The notes: generated from the letters alone by a model not told the origin. A DNA stretch of 61,008 nucleotides from Arthrobacter sp. UNC362MFTsu5.1 (GCF_000685965.1 NZ_JMLE01000024.1:1-61008), one strand, 5' to 3'; shown: positions 1-9,064, numbered from the stretch's first letter. Program-made: numbers and translations.

Positions 1-245
1 AAAACAGACACACCATGCGCCCCCGGGAAAACGGGATACACACAATGCACAAAATTTGAAACCAGCTGTAAAAACCAGACCATCCACGGGATGGACAATC
101 CAGTCAATTCAACCAATTCAATACAAAAAATTGGTATCAACAAACTTGGCACACTATTGAGTTCTCAAACAACAGACACACCCGGCACCACCACAACCAG
201 ACCAACAGGCCATTCAGTCGCGGATCGCTCCGGAGCAACTTTCCA
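1..245 (-). promoter_or_regulatory. rRNA operon leader (leftward), 16S gene just outside window
   Basis: Read on the minus strand, this AT-richer tract carries GTTTGAGAACTCAATAGTG (about 150-173) followed by GCCAAGTTTGTTGATACC. This is the conserved actinobacterial rRNA leader element, thought to act as a nut-like antitermination signal ahead of 16S rRNA. No protein frame here looks real. The transcript would run off the left end of the window, so the 16S gene is inferred and not seen. The leader also explains the strong strand asymmetry, with the plus strand rich in A and C. Confidence 0.75.
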
Positions 246-274
246 AACTTACCCGATCCCGGACCGCTATGCAA
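246..274 (-). promoter_or_regulatory. Proximal rrn promoter
   Basis: Minus-strand -35 TTGCAT (269-274) and -10 TAAGTT (246-251) are separated by exactly 17 bases. The pair sits just upstream of the rRNA leader element, so transcription would start near 239 and run left. The assignment rests on box match, spacing and position. Confidence 0.6.
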
Positions 275-413
275 ACCGGCGTTTCCGCCACCCACAAGCA
301 CCACAGGAAGGATCCCCACCCGGTTTCCGCACGCCAGTAAAGACGCCGTTTTTCAGGCCATTCAGAAGGGGGTCGGTCGCTATCTTTCCGCATCAGCGGC
401 GGCGACTCGAATT

Positions 414-442
414 ACTTTACACGGCCAGAGGACCCCGCACAA
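414..442 (-). promoter_or_regulatory. Distal rrn promoter
   Basis: A second minus-strand box pair, -35 TTGTGC (437-442) and -10 TAAAGT (414-419), also has a 17-base spacer. It lies about 170 bases upstream of the proximal promoter. Tandem promoters are usual for rRNA operons. The box match is reasonable but is not proof of use. Confidence 0.45.
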
Positions 443-627
443 ATCCACCCCCAACACCACACCCACACCACCAAAAACCCCGCAAACACACGGAAACCCA
501 ACCCTCCTCACCGCCCCAAAAGGCCAAGTGGCCGGCGTCGGACTTTTATGGAGTGGGTCACACCCGGCTATCTGTCCCCTGGCAGCGCCTGCACCTGCAG
601 GTACGGTCGATGTCCTACACCCACTCC

Positions 628-999
628 TTAGGGGTAGGGAGTCCCGATCGTCGTCACCATGTAATTCCAGGGCCGCGGCCACAGCGTCAGGCTGGGCAGT
701 CCGAGCCTCCCATTGACGGCGTCGAGCTCGAAGCGGCCGGCGTCGAGCGCCTTTGCCCGTACACCGGTCTCAAACCAGATGGGAGCCTCGCAAAACTGCG
801 GGACGGTGGTTGTTTCCCCACGGGTCCGGCCGCAAAAACAGATGGTGCCGGACGCTGAGCCGTCCGGACACCTCCAGCATTGTTGCAGACTGCGGAGGCA
901 AACCAGATCTCGGCCGCTGTACCGGCGGAAAATTACGTACGACGCCGGGCCGCCGGCTCGCGCTGCCGGCATGAAGGCCGCTGTCCAGGCGCCATCCAA
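628..999 (-). CDS. Possible hypothetical protein, uncertain
   Basis: This is a 123-codon frame with GC-rich third positions and a cysteine-rich middle (CWRC, CFCG). It ends in a stretch rich in Trp and Pro. I do not recognise a family. The start is unclear: TTG at 999 or an internal ATG near residue 10. It lies upstream of the rRNA promoters and points the same way. Overlapping frames on both strands are also open, so it could be non-coding. Confidence 0.25.
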   Translation of the reverse strand: MDGAWTAAFMPAARAGGPASYVIFRRYSGRDLVCLRSLQQCWRCPDGSASGTICFCGRTRGETTTVPQFCEAPIWFETGVRAKALDAGRFELDAVNGRLGLPSLTLWPRPWNYMVTTIGTPYP

Positions 1000-1083
1000 G
1001 GCTCCCGGCAGCCACTTCCCGGCCCATTCCGGAGCGGACCCTCACCCCCTTGAAACCTGCCCCGCCGGGCGTATGGTTTTTGC

Positions 1084-2328
1084 ATGGGACCGATGCAGGA
1101 CACCCTTGTTATCGGAGCCGGGCAGGCGGGCCTGGCCACTAGTTACTGGCTGGACCGGACCGGCGTCGAACATCAGTTACTGGACCGGCGTGTCGCCCTC
1201 GGCGGTGCCTGGCAGGACCGCTGGGACGCGTTCTGCCTGAACACACCGAACTTCTCACTGACGCTGCCGGGCATGCCGTACGAAGGCCCCGCTCCGGAGG
1301 CCTTTATGCCCCGGAACGACCTCATCGAGTACTTCCGGCGTTATGCGGAGACCATCGGCGCGCCGGTTCGGACCGGCACGGACGTCAGGCGCATCGCAGC
1401 GGCGGAGGACGGCGGCTTCAACGTGGAGACGTCCCGGGGCGTCTGGCGGGCACGCCACGTGGTGCTGGCCACCGGCGGTTACCAGAAACCGAAAATCCCC
1501 GCGTTGTCCGCGCAGTTCCCGGGCCGCATCCTGCAGCTGCATACCGACAGCTACCGAAATCCGGAGCAATTGCCGGACGGGGCTGTCCTGATCGTGGGGA
1601 CAGGACAGTCGGGCGGTCAGATCGCGGAGGAACTGCTCGCCGTCGGCCGGGAAATCCATCTGGCGGTGTCCGCCTGCCCGGAAGCACCCCGCCGGTACCG
1701 CGGCCAGGACCTTCTCTTCTGGATGATGCAGCTCGCCGAGCACGGGCCCAAGTACGGGCTCAACGGCCTCACCGTGGGGCAGCTGCCCTCCCCCGCCGCG
1801 CGCTTCATGTGCAACCCGCTGGTTTCCGGCGCTGACGGCGGCCACGATATCCACCTGCGCGACCTCGGCCGCCAGGGCGTCCGTCTGCACGGCCATCTGG
1901 AAGCAGCCGACGACGGCGAACTCACCTTCAGCGACGACCTTCCGGAGCGCCTGGGCGTTGTTGAGCGCACGTTCTACCAGCGCATGCGGCCGATGTTCGA
2001 TGCCTACATTGCTGCTGCCGGGATGACGGCGCCGGAAGCTGAGCCGCCCCGCAAGGACGACTGGCTGCCGGCCGAACCGGCGCGGCTGAACCTCGAAGCT
2101 GCGAACATCACGTCAGTCATCTGGGCCACCGGCTACCGGCTGGACTTCGGCATCCTGGACATCCCGGTGCTGGACGAATGGAACTACCCGCGGCACCTCC
2201 GCGGCGTCACCGAGCACCCCGGCCTGTACGCCGTGGGGCTGCCGTGGCTGACCGGACATGGTTCGTCGATCGTGGCCGGCGTGGGTCGCGACGCCAAGTA
2301 CATTGCGGAGCACATCGCGGCCAGCTGA
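1084..2328 (+). CDS. FAD/NADPH flavin monooxygenase (CzcO-like)
   Basis: The 414-aa product looks like a soluble flavin-dependent monooxygenase or NAD(P)/FAD oxidoreductase. An N-terminal FAD Rossmann motif GAGQAG lies at residues 11-16. A second nucleotide motif, GTGQSGGQ, lies near residue 175 and should bind NADPH. The family ATG motif (WATGYRLDF) lies near residue 348. Length fits the single-chain group that includes CzcO-like and YUCCA-like enzymes. The substrate cannot be read from sequence. ATG 1084 or ATG 1093 could be the start; neither has a strong ribosome site. Confidence 0.85.
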   Translation: MGPMQDTLVIGAGQAGLATSYWLDRTGVEHQLLDRRVALGGAWQDRWDAFCLNTPNFSLTLPGMPYEGPAPEAFMPRNDLIEYFRRYAETIGAPVRTGTDVRRIAAAEDGGFNVETSRGVWRARHVVLATGGYQKPKIPALSAQFPGRILQLHTDSYRNPEQLPDGAVLIVGTGQSGGQIAEELLAVGREIHLAVSACPEAPRRYRGQDLLFWMMQLAEHGPKYGLNGLTVGQLPSPAARFMCNPLVSGADGGHDIHLRDLGRQGVRLHGHLEAADDGELTFSDDLPERLGVVERTFYQRMRPMFDAYIAAAGMTAPEAEPPRKDDWLPAEPARLNLEAANITSVIWATGYRLDFGILDIPVLDEWNYPRHLRGVTEHPGLYAVGLPWLTGHGSSIVAGVGRDAKYIAEHIAAS

Positions 2329-2346
2329 AGCCGCAGCAGACGCGGG

Positions 2347-3135
2347 CTATCCGGAGCAGAGCCCGTCGAAGTCCACCGCCGCGGCCAGCCCGGCCGAGCT
2401 GAACCATTCCTTGGCCCACGCCTGGACCGACGGCAGGGCAAGCTGCTCGGCCACGAGTTCCGGCGGCCCGTCGAACACGGACTGCCCCGCTTCCAGTTGC
2501 TCCCCCGTACCGCTTCCGGCAAGCAGCCCGAACAGGGCCGGCTGGTCCACGAAAGGAAGTGTCCCGCCGTCGCCATCGGTCAGGATGCCCCAGCGCGAGG
2601 TGAACAGCGAAAAGTCCTCTGGACGGTCGCCGAGGTCAAGCGCGAGCGGGCAGGCGTCGCCGTCGAGCTGTATCCGCCGGTAGTTGGGCTCCGTTTCGTC
2701 CAACGCCAGCAGCTGGAGTTCGTCCAGCCACGAAACCCACACGGTGGTGGACTCCCCCGGCCGGGGGTACGGTGCGGCGGCGATGTAGCCGGCCCGGCTC
2801 ACGTGGGCGGAGTGGCCCACCGCGATATTGCCGAGCTGCCCGCGGACCAGGGGCAGGACCGGGCTGACCGGCTGGTGGTAGGCGGCGAACTTCCGCCGCA
2901 TCACCTCGGCGCTGGCATTCGAGCCGATGGAGACCACCAGGGAGCGGGACTCCAGCGGCGCAGCCTTGGCGTCCGCAAGTGCTTCATTCAGGTCCGCCAG
3001 GTCCAGGGTCAGGAAGCCGTCACGGCCCATAACGCCCGAGGTCTCGGGCGGATCCCACGGATAGAGCAGCGGGTCGAGCCTGCCGGAGCCATCGGCGTCC
3101 GTCAGTCCGGTACCCGGTTCTCCGTTCAGTCCCAT
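2347..3135 (-). CDS. Conserved hypothetical, gamma-glutamylcyclotransferase-like fold possible
   Basis: This 262-aa soluble protein is convergent with the monooxygenase. A central segment, VVSIGSNASAEVMRRKF, resembles the glycine-rich entry (YGSN-like) of gamma-glutamylcyclotransferase-fold proteins. A later acidic strand region (LDELQLLALDETEPNYRRI) also fits that fold. No signal peptide or membrane segment is seen. The fold is suggested on weak similarity and no reaction can be named. A small gene on the same strand ends 39 bases upstream, so the two may be co-transcribed. Confidence 0.65.
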   Translation of the reverse strand: MGLNGEPGTGLTDADGSGRLDPLLYPWDPPETSGVMGRDGFLTLDLADLNEALADAKAAPLESRSLVVSIGSNASAEVMRRKFAAYHQPVSPVLPLVRGQLGNIAVGHSAHVSRAGYIAAAPYPRPGESTTVWVSWLDELQLLALDETEPNYRRIQLDGDACPLALDLGDRPEDFSLFTSRWGILTDGDGGTLPFVDQPALFGLLAGSGTGEQLEAGQSVFDGPPELVAEQLALPSVQAWAKEWFSSAGLAAAVDFDGLCSG

Positions 3136-3174
3136 GGGCTGCCTTCCTCGTGATCCGGGAACGTGCGGCCGGGG

Positions 3175-3438
3175 TCAGTCGCCCATGCCGGGGTGGACAG
3201 GGACAAACTCGATCTTGTTTCCCGAGCTGGTTTTCTTCTTCGGCGACCGCGAGAAGCCCTTCGCGTCCAGGTGGTTCCGGGCGCGGAACTCGGCCAAGGC
3301 GTCGTCATAGGCCTTGTTGAGCCTGCCGCCGGAGAGTTCCTCCGTGGTGCCGTCGGCAAAGGTGACGGCGATCCGGACTTTTTCCGGGAAGTGCCGGCTC
3401 ATCCTGATAAAGCCGTCGGCATCCTGCTGGAGATTCAT
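3175..3438 (-). CDS. Small hypothetical protein, 87 aa
   Basis: The start was placed at ATG 3438 (MNLQQDADGFIRMSRHF) because the open frame further upstream is low-complexity and unlike the rest. The protein is small and soluble, with a basic patch (RSPKKKTSSGNK) near the C-terminus. The middle (VAVTFADGTTEEL-like) suggests a short beta structure. I do not recognise the family. It lies just upstream of the 262-aa gene on the same strand. Confidence 0.55.
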   Translation of the reverse strand: MNLQQDADGFIRMSRHFPEKVRIAVTFADGTTEELSGGRLNKAYDDALAEFRARNHLDAKGFSRSPKKKTSSGNKIEFVPVHPGMGD

Positions 3439-3630
3439 CAAAGTGTGGTCCGCTTTCGTGGTGGTGTGACTTCCAGTGTCCCGCACTTTTGGACGGGGCG
3501 GGGCGTCACCGGAGCAAATAGCGCCCGACGACGGCGCGGACGGCCGGGTTAACAACCCAAGACCCGGCTGGGGGAACCGGGCCTTGGGCGTTGCGGGGAG
3601 CCGGCGCAGCAGCTCCCCCGGGGAGGGGCG

Positions 3631-4125
3631 TCAGTTCGACATTGAAGTGACGCCGCTGGTGTACCAGCCGGTGTACGGCGACCACACGCCGTTGCTGCCT
3701 TCCTGGAAGCTGACCTTCTGGTAGATCTCCTCGTTGCCGATCTCGCCGTCCACCAGAGTGCGGACATTGTGGATGGTCACGGTTCCGCTGTACTGGTTCA
3801 GGTGGCGGCTGAACGTCGAGGTGCCCAGGTGGTCGTCGCCGTTGGGCCAGTCGTCTTCCTCCCAACGCTGCTGGGTGATGTTGACGTAGCGGTCCGTGCT
3901 GCAGCGGACCTGGATCTGGTAGTCCACCAGCTTCACGCCCGCGGAGTTGTGGCCGGCGAACACGGGCCGGAGCGGCGTGACCGTGCAGGCGTAGTTGGTG
4001 CCGGCTGCCTGGGCCGGGGCTGCAAGGGCGAACGGTGCCGCCACCGCCCCGAGTCCGATGGCGGTCAGCAGGGCCACCTTGCGGCGGACGGTGTGGGACT
4101 TCTTGGTGGTGGGTGCGTCGGACAT
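3631..4125 (-). CDS. Secreted hypothetical protein, 164 aa
   Basis: The start at 4125 is supported by CAGGAG six bases upstream; the longer open frame upstream of it is discarded. The N-terminus has a basic stretch (TVRRK), a hydrophobic core and an AxA-type cleavage site (APAQAAG), a typical Sec signal peptide. The mature part is about 125 aa, rich in Trp, Tyr and Thr, and looks like an all-beta secreted domain with two cysteines. The function is unknown. The gene is monocistronic and divergent from the oxidoreductase at 4417. Confidence 0.75.
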   Translation of the reverse strand: MSDAPTTKKSHTVRRKVALLTAIGLGAVAAPFALAAPAQAAGTNYACTVTPLRPVFAGHNSAGVKLVDYQIQVRCSTDRYVNITQQRWEEDDWPNGDDHLGTSTFSRHLNQYSGTVTIHNVRTLVDGEIGNEEIYQKVSFQEGSNGVWSPYTGWYTSGVTSMSN

Positions 4126-4416
4126 GAAGGTACTCCTGAGGGGAAAGATGCGAGTGGATGAGGCGTGCCGCCCGTTGATTCCGGGCTTGGATTGAGGCTT
4201 CGGTTTCGCCGGTATTTCCCGCGCGTTCCGATGTATCCATGGTGAATCCGGGCACCCCTCCCGCACTTCCGTGCTAGCACGGTTTCTACTCGCCGGTACA
4301 GAAATTCCCGGACCCCTCATATCCCAGACCTTCCCCACGCGAGGCACTTTGTTCTAACATAAGGACAAACTGCGCCACGCGCGAACAAACACCCTCACGG
4401 GGACGAAGGAGATCTT
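4126..4416. promoter_or_regulatory. Divergent intergenic promoter region
   Basis: These 291 bases separate the secreted-protein gene (minus) from the oxidoreductase gene (plus) and must hold both promoters. The tract at 4350-4375 is AT-richer and is the likely core promoter for the plus-strand gene. I see no clear operator palindrome. Confidence 0.35.
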
Positions 4417-5445
4417 GTGAAACTTGGACTCGTTGGATTCGGCTTCGGCGGGCGGATCTTCCACGCTCCTTTCATCACGGCCGCGGAAGGGGTGGAACTG
4501 GCGGGCATCGTGACCCGCTCCCCCGCCCGCCGTGCGCAGGCCGCGGAGGAGTACCCGGGCGTGCCGCTCTACGATTCCCTCACCGACCTGCTGTCCGCCG
4601 GCGTGGATGCAGTAGTCATCACCACGCCCCCGGAGACGCGCCGCGAGCTGGTGCTCGAGGCGGTTGCGGCCGGAGTGCACGTGGTGGCGGACAAGCCGTT
4701 CGCACCGAACGCCGAGGTGGGACGCGAACTGGTGAAGGCGGCCGCGGACGCCGGCGTGATCCTCAACGTGTTCCACAACCGCCGCTGGGACACGGACATC
4801 CGGACTCTTCGCTCCGTGGTGGACTCCGGCGCAGTGGGCAAGGTGGCACGGTTCGAGTCCCGCTTCGACCTCGACCAGCCGGACACCCTCGAAGCCGGCC
4901 CCGCGGGCGGACTGCTGCGCGACCTGGGCAGCCACCTGGTGGACCAGGCACTGTGGCTCTTCGGCCCGGCCGCCCGCGTCTATGCCACGCTCGATTGGGT
5001 GGACCTGGACGCCGGGCGCACCGACTCGGGTTTCTTTGTGACCGTCGCGCACCGGAACGGAGTGAAGTCCCACGTATCCGCCACCAAGAGCAACCGGCTG
5101 GTCGCGCGGGAACTGCGGCTGCTCGGTTCCGCGGGAAGTTACGTGTCCCAGCAGTCCGACGTCCAGGCCCTGGCGGCAATGGCCGGCAAACGCCCGGCGG
5201 ACGATCCCGCAGCGTGGGGTTACGAAGAGGAGAGCCGCTGGGGAACGCTGACGACGGCGGCCGGCCGGGTCCGCGTGCCGTCTGAACAGGGCGCCTATCA
5301 GGCCTACTACGAGCAGTTCGCGCTGGCCGTTGCCGGCAAGGGGCCCGAACCTGTCCCCGGCGCCGAGGCTGTCCACACGCTCGAAGTCCTCGACGCCGCC
5401 CGGCTCAGCGACGCGGAAGGGCGGTCGGTGGACATCGCGGACTGA
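4417..5445 (+). CDS. Gfo/Idh/MocA family oxidoreductase
   Basis: This is a 342-aa NAD(P)-dependent dehydrogenase of the Gfo/Idh/MocA group. The N-terminal Rossmann motif GFGFGG lies at residues 7-12. The family signature with the catalytic-site lysine (ADKPF, the EKP motif in other members) lies near residue 95. The GSH motif of the C-terminal domain (LRDLGSHLVDQALWLFG) also fits. Translation starts at GTG 4417 behind a good ribosome site (GAAGGAG). Such enzymes usually act on sugars or inositols; the substrate is unknown here. Length is normal for the family. Confidence 0.88.
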   Translation: MKLGLVGFGFGGRIFHAPFITAAEGVELAGIVTRSPARRAQAAEEYPGVPLYDSLTDLLSAGVDAVVITTPPETRRELVLEAVAAGVHVVADKPFAPNAEVGRELVKAAADAGVILNVFHNRRWDTDIRTLRSVVDSGAVGKVARFESRFDLDQPDTLEAGPAGGLLRDLGSHLVDQALWLFGPAARVYATLDWVDLDAGRTDSGFFVTVAHRNGVKSHVSATKSNRLVARELRLLGSAGSYVSQQSDVQALAAMAGKRPADDPAAWGYEEESRWGTLTTAAGRVRVPSEQGAYQAYYEQFALAVAGKGPEPVPGAEAVHTLEVLDAARLSDAEGRSVDIAD

Positions 5446-5459
5446 CCGGGGGGAAACCC

Positions 5460-7091
5460 CTACCGCTCCGGCTGAAGCTCCTTGCGCCAGAGAACCGTGC
5501 CGTTGGCGTTGCGGAGGCTGACGGTGAAGACGTCGTCCTCGTTGAGGTCCACGTGGCCGAAGAACTGGTTTTCGCCGGTGCGAGGTGACTGGTTGGCGTA
5601 GGCGCCGGTCTTGTAGAACACTCTCTCGGGGCCGAAGGTGCCGTCGAGCTCGCCCGGGCCAAAGCTGCCCGCGTTGATAGGGCCGGCCACGAATTCCCAG
5701 AACGGATCGAAGTCGGCGAAGCCTGCGCGCTCGGGCGAGTAGTGGTGGGCGGCGCAGTAGTGGACGTCCGCGGTCAACCAAACCACGTTTTTAACCCGGT
5801 TGCGCTTTAATGCGGAGAGCACCCCTGCGATCTCAAGTTCCTTGCCCAAGGGTGCACCGGCGTCGCGGTTGGCCAGGGATTCCTGGTTCACCGGGCCGTC
5901 GGGGACGATCAGTCCCAGCGGGAGATCGGCGGAGATGACCTTCCAAGTGGCCTTGGACTTGCTGACCTCGCGGATGAGCCAGTCGGCCTGTTCTTGGCCC
6001 AGGATGTGGGTGAGGTGCGTTTCCTTGCCGTCGGTGTTGGGGTCCTTGAAGGTGCGCATATCCAGGCAGAAAACGTCCAGCTGGGGACCACGGGAGATCT
6101 TGCGGTAAATGCGGGCGGGTTCGAAGCCGGTGCTGCCGTCGCCGATCCGGGTGCTGAGGCCGGAGACGGGCTGGTATTCCTGCCAGGCCTGGCGCCCGCG
6201 CGCTGCGAGGACATCAATGCGGCGTTCGGTGTAGCGGGCGTCTGTGATGATTTCCCCTGGGTACCAGTTGTTGTGGGTTTCGTGGTCGTCCCACTGGGCG
6301 ATCACCGGTACCTCGGCGTACATGGCGCTGACGTTGCGGTCCATCAGGTTGTAGCGGTGCCGGCCGCGGAACTCGCTGAGGGTTTCGGCCACCTTGGAAA
6401 CTTCCTCGGTGACCAGGTTGCGCCAGATCTGCCCGTCGGGCTCGGTGACCTGCGCGGCGATGGGGCCGTCGGCGTAGATGGTGTCGCCGGAGTGGATGAA
6501 GAAGTCCGGCTTGGTGGCGTGCATGGCCGCGTAGCCGCGCATGCCGCCGATCTCCTCGTTGATGCCCCAGCCCTGGCCGGCGGTGTCGCCGGTCCAGACG
6601 AAGCTCTGTTTGCGGGACGCGCGGCCGCTGCTGAGCAATCCCTGACTGGGCGCGGTGCTGAAGGAGCCCTGCGCGGTTTCGCCGGCATTGCCGTCAGCGT
6701 CCTCGAAGTGCAGGGTGAGCGCGAAGCGGGTGCCGGCCGGGAGGTGCTCGGCGTTGATCCGGGAGGTGAAGTCGGTGGCTTCGCTGCCGGCGCTCCCCCG
6801 CAGCACACGCTGGAAGGCGCTGCCGCCGCGGAGCGGCACACCATCGTCGTCCACGGCGAGCAGGTTGGCCACCAGCCGTCCGGGGCCTGACGCGCGGGAC
6901 CACAGGACGCCGGAATCGGCGGTCACATCGCCGGTGGCGATACCGGACGGGAGGGTGAGTCGGTTGCGGACCAGCGCGACGCCGGCATGGCTGGTGGCGT
7001 GCGCGGCTGAGGCTGCGGCGGGCACGACGGCGGCAGCACCGGCGGCGGCAAGGGCACTTTTGAGGACATTTCGGCGGGTGAAAGCAGTCAT
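5460..7091 (-). CDS. phoD: PhoD-like alkaline phosphatase, Tat-exported (first copy)
   Basis: The product is a metal-dependent phosphodiesterase or alkaline phosphatase of the PhoD family. The start was set to ATG 7091 so that the protein begins with the twin-arginine signal TAFTRRNVLKSALAAAG. The mature region has family metal-site motifs: WTGDTAGQG, HSGDTIYADGP, WDDHETHNNW and the late TADVHYCAAHHY. Length (about 543 aa) is normal. It should act outside the membrane to release phosphate. A second, diverged PhoD gene lies at 19957. No PHO-box was identified. Confidence 0.87.
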   Translation of the reverse strand: MTAFTRRNVLKSALAAAGAAAVVPAAASAAHATSHAGVALVRNRLTLPSGIATGDVTADSGVLWSRASGPGRLVANLLAVDDDGVPLRGGSAFQRVLRGSAGSEATDFTSRINAEHLPAGTRFALTLHFEDADGNAGETAQGSFSTAPSQGLLSSGRASRKQSFVWTGDTAGQGWGINEEIGGMRGYAAMHATKPDFFIHSGDTIYADGPIAAQVTEPDGQIWRNLVTEEVSKVAETLSEFRGRHRYNLMDRNVSAMYAEVPVIAQWDDHETHNNWYPGEIITDARYTERRIDVLAARGRQAWQEYQPVSGLSTRIGDGSTGFEPARIYRKISRGPQLDVFCLDMRTFKDPNTDGKETHLTHILGQEQADWLIREVSKSKATWKVISADLPLGLIVPDGPVNQESLANRDAGAPLGKELEIAGVLSALKRNRVKNVVWLTADVHYCAAHHYSPERAGFADFDPFWEFVAGPINAGSFGPGELDGTFGPERVFYKTGAYANQSPRTGENQFFGHVDLNEDDVFTVSLRNANGTVLWRKELQPER

Positions 7092-7188
7092 GCTGCTTAT
7101 CGTTGCGGCGGCGGGTGAACCGATCATGGCGGGGGTGTTAACCGCCGGTGGGGCTTGCCGGAACCCCTGCTGGTGCCATACTCAAATC

Positions 7189-7494
7189 GTGACTGCGACG
7201 TACTCGTTCCGTGGCGAGCTGTGGCTTTACCCCGATGCATCCGGGTGGCACTTCATCACGCTGCCGCCGGACCTGGCGGACGAGATCAAGGGCGAGGCCG
7301 CTCCCTTCCGCAAGGGATTCGGCTCGGTGAAGGTCACGGCGTCGATCGCGGGCAACAGCTGGGCCACGTCGATCTTCCCGGAGAGCAAGAGCCAGTCGTA
7401 CGTCCTCCCGGTCAAGAAGGCCATCCGGACCGCGGCCGGCATCCGCGCCGGAGATGACGTGGACGTAGAGCTGGTCCTGGTGCTCGAGGGCTGA
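7189..7494 (+). CDS. DUF1905 domain protein
   Basis: The 101-aa product starts at GTG 7189 (VTATYSFRGELWLY). The continuing frame upstream is only open space antisense to phoD. The compact beta-rich sequence, with FPESKSQSYVLPVKKAIR and an acidic end (DDVDVELVLVLEG), matches the DUF1905 family as I recall it. Proteins of that family are small stand-alone domains or are fused to YdeI-type domains; the biochemical role is not established. The ribosome site is weak, so the transcript could be leaderless. Confidence 0.72.
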   Translation: MTATYSFRGELWLYPDASGWHFITLPPDLADEIKGEAAPFRKGFGSVKVTASIAGNSWATSIFPESKSQSYVLPVKKAIRTAAGIRAGDDVDVELVLVLEG

Positions 7495-7507
7495 TCGTGC
7501 TGCCGAG

Positions 7508-8140
7508 CTACTCCACCAGGCGCCCCATGTCATCAACGAACCACGCACCCTCCCTGTAGCTCAAGAAGACCACAGTTGGCTGCTCGATCTGTGCCTTGGG
7601 GGCGCGGGTCTCAGTCCCGTCTGGGCTGAAAAACCGGATCTCCTCCTGGCGTACCAGCAGCGTGACGTTCCGGGTCAGGACCCCGTCTTTCGTCATCGCA
7701 TCAACGCTTTCGGTGAACACCCTGGCGCCTCCAAGCCATTTTCCGCCCTCGTAGCCGGCGCGAATTCCGCCTGCCAGGTTGGAGCAGAATTTGCATGACG
7801 GATCGGTCAGTTTGAGCCAGTCATCGACGTCACCCGTCTCGAAGCCGTAGCTCAGCAGATCGAAGAAGTACCGCGTGAAGTTTTCCAGGCCTTCCTTTGA
7901 TTCGTCACCGCCATTGGGCCGCATGACGGGCCGGACGACGTTCCGGGCAGGCCCGTGGGCCCCCGCGGGAATAGGGGAAGCGGTTGGCGGCACTGTGGCA
8001 TCGGCTGCCGGGGACGCAGTCGCAGATATGGACGTCGGAAGCTGCGGCGGGGGCGGGCCTTCGTTGGAGCATGACGTCAGCAACGCCACGGCACACAGCG
8101 TCCAAGCCGTGGCCTGGGTTCTGCGAAGTCTTTCGGCCAT
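7508..8140 (-). CDS. DUF6318-type lipoprotein
   Basis: The 210-aa product has a signal peptide ending in the lipobox LLTSC, so it should be a lipid-anchored exported protein. A low-complexity Pro/Ala/Thr linker follows. The folded domain carries YFFDLLSYGFETGDVDDW and the paired cysteines of CKFC, the pattern of the actinobacterial DUF6318 family. ATG 8140 is preferred over ATG 8146 because GAGGGG sits six bases before it. The function is unknown. Confidence 0.78.
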   Translation of the reverse strand: MAERLRRTQATAWTLCAVALLTSCSNEGPPPPQLPTSISATASPAADATVPPTASPIPAGAHGPARNVVRPVMRPNGGDESKEGLENFTRYFFDLLSYGFETGDVDDWLKLTDPSCKFCSNLAGGIRAGYEGGKWLGGARVFTESVDAMTKDGVLTRNVTLLVRQEEIRFFSPDGTETRAPKAQIEQPTVVFLSYREGAWFVDDMGRLVE

Positions 8141-8341
8141 TTTCATCCCCTCGGTCGGCCGCGCCCTGCTGTTCCGACCACGCTAGCGGAAGTCACGATT
8201 TCCCGGAGAAGTTATCCACAGCCGGCCAGCCATCCAAAGCCTCTGTACCGCGTCTTTCCGCAGGACTAGCATGCAGGTGCACAGCCGCGGTTGGACTCCC
8301 CGCCGCATCAGGGCTGAAGCAACTGCGTGGAAGGACCTGTC

Positions 8342-8689
8342 ATGGAATGCATCACCTGGTTCGCGCCGATTCTGCCCGGGAAACTGGACGAGTGGAAGTC
8401 TCTCATCGAGGAGATTGAGGGCCCCCGCAAGGAGGACCACCGGCGTTCCCGCGAGCGGATGGGCCTGACCCGGGAAGTCGTCAGCCTCATGCAGACCCCG
8501 CAGGGGGACTTTGCCTGCCTGTTCCACGAAGCCGAGGATCTGGCCAAATCCTTCCAGACCGCCGCGAACTCGGGCGATCCGCACGATCAATGGTTCGGGG
8601 AGAAGATCCAGGCAATTCACGGCATCACCCCTGAGATGCTGCGAGCCCCCCTCCCTGCGTCGCTTGTTTTTGATTACAGGGCCGGCTGA
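8342..8689 (+). CDS. Small hypothetical protein, 115 aa
   Basis: ATG 8342 follows GAAGGA at a six-base spacing and is favoured over ATG 8327. The product is soluble with an aromatic N-terminus (MECITWFAPILPGK) and an HDQWF motif near the end. It looks like a small alpha-beta protein of the size of a dimeric ferredoxin-fold (ABM-like) domain. No catalytic residues are apparent. I recognise it only as a conserved-looking hypothetical. A strong terminator follows at 8716. Confidence 0.65.
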   Translation: MECITWFAPILPGKLDEWKSLIEEIEGPRKEDHRRSRERMGLTREVVSLMQTPQGDFACLFHEAEDLAKSFQTAANSGDPHDQWFGEKIQAIHGITPEMLRAPLPASLVFDYRAG

Positions 8690-8715
8690 TACGCCGCGAA
8701 CGTCGGAAGCAGCGC

Positions 8716-8765
8716 ACGACGGCGGGATACCGGCATCGATTGCCGGCCACCCGCCGTCGTACTTT
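8716..8765 (+). terminator. Nested hairpin terminator with ACGACGGCGGG arms
   Basis: The left arm ACGACGGCGGG (8716-8726) pairs with CCCGCCGTCGT (8750-8760). An inner stem CCGGCA/TGCCGG (8730-8735, 8741-8746) closes on TCGAT. A short T-rich tract follows, so it can terminate the plus-strand gene. It belongs to the repeated hairpin family also seen at 14622, 16702, 18875 and 21568. Confidence 0.8.
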
Positions 8766-8793
8766 TCTTAAGAGGTGAAGCTGTCGGACCCGG

Positions 8794-8955
8794 CTAGATC
8801 CGCGGCGATGCGTATGGCGCACTGGGAAGGTTGCCTGCCGTCCACGGCGCAGTAGAGCGGATGTCAGGCAGGTGGCAACGGCCGTCGGTCAGGACGGCGC
8901 GGACGGTGACGCTGAGAACCCAGAGTCCAAGAAGCAGGATGCCGATCAGTTCCAT
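8794..8955 (-). CDS. Small membrane protein, 53 aa
   Basis: ATG 8955 is preceded by GAGGTG eight bases upstream, a good ribosome site. The product begins with one hydrophobic helix (MELIGILLLGLWVLSVTVRA) and continues with a short polar tail containing one cysteine. This is a single-pass small protein. It lies divergent to the SARP regulator. No function can be assigned, but start signal and composition support a real gene. Confidence 0.5.
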   Translation of the reverse strand: MELIGILLLGLWVLSVTVRAVLTDGRCHLPDIRSTAPWTAGNLPSAPYASPRI

Positions 8956-9064
8956 TGTGTTGCACCTCGGTTGAGTGTGTGCGGATTGGGTGATTTCAGT
9001 GTGTCCGGCCGGCGTGTGAGCAAACGTGTGAGCCCCGCAGACGCCGGAGAGCCTGCGGCGTACC

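Noticed and set aside
8212..8220. Perfect DnaA box TTATCCACA
   Set aside because: It is a single copy with no cluster, AT-rich unwinding region or dnaA/dnaN neighbours, so it is not an origin.
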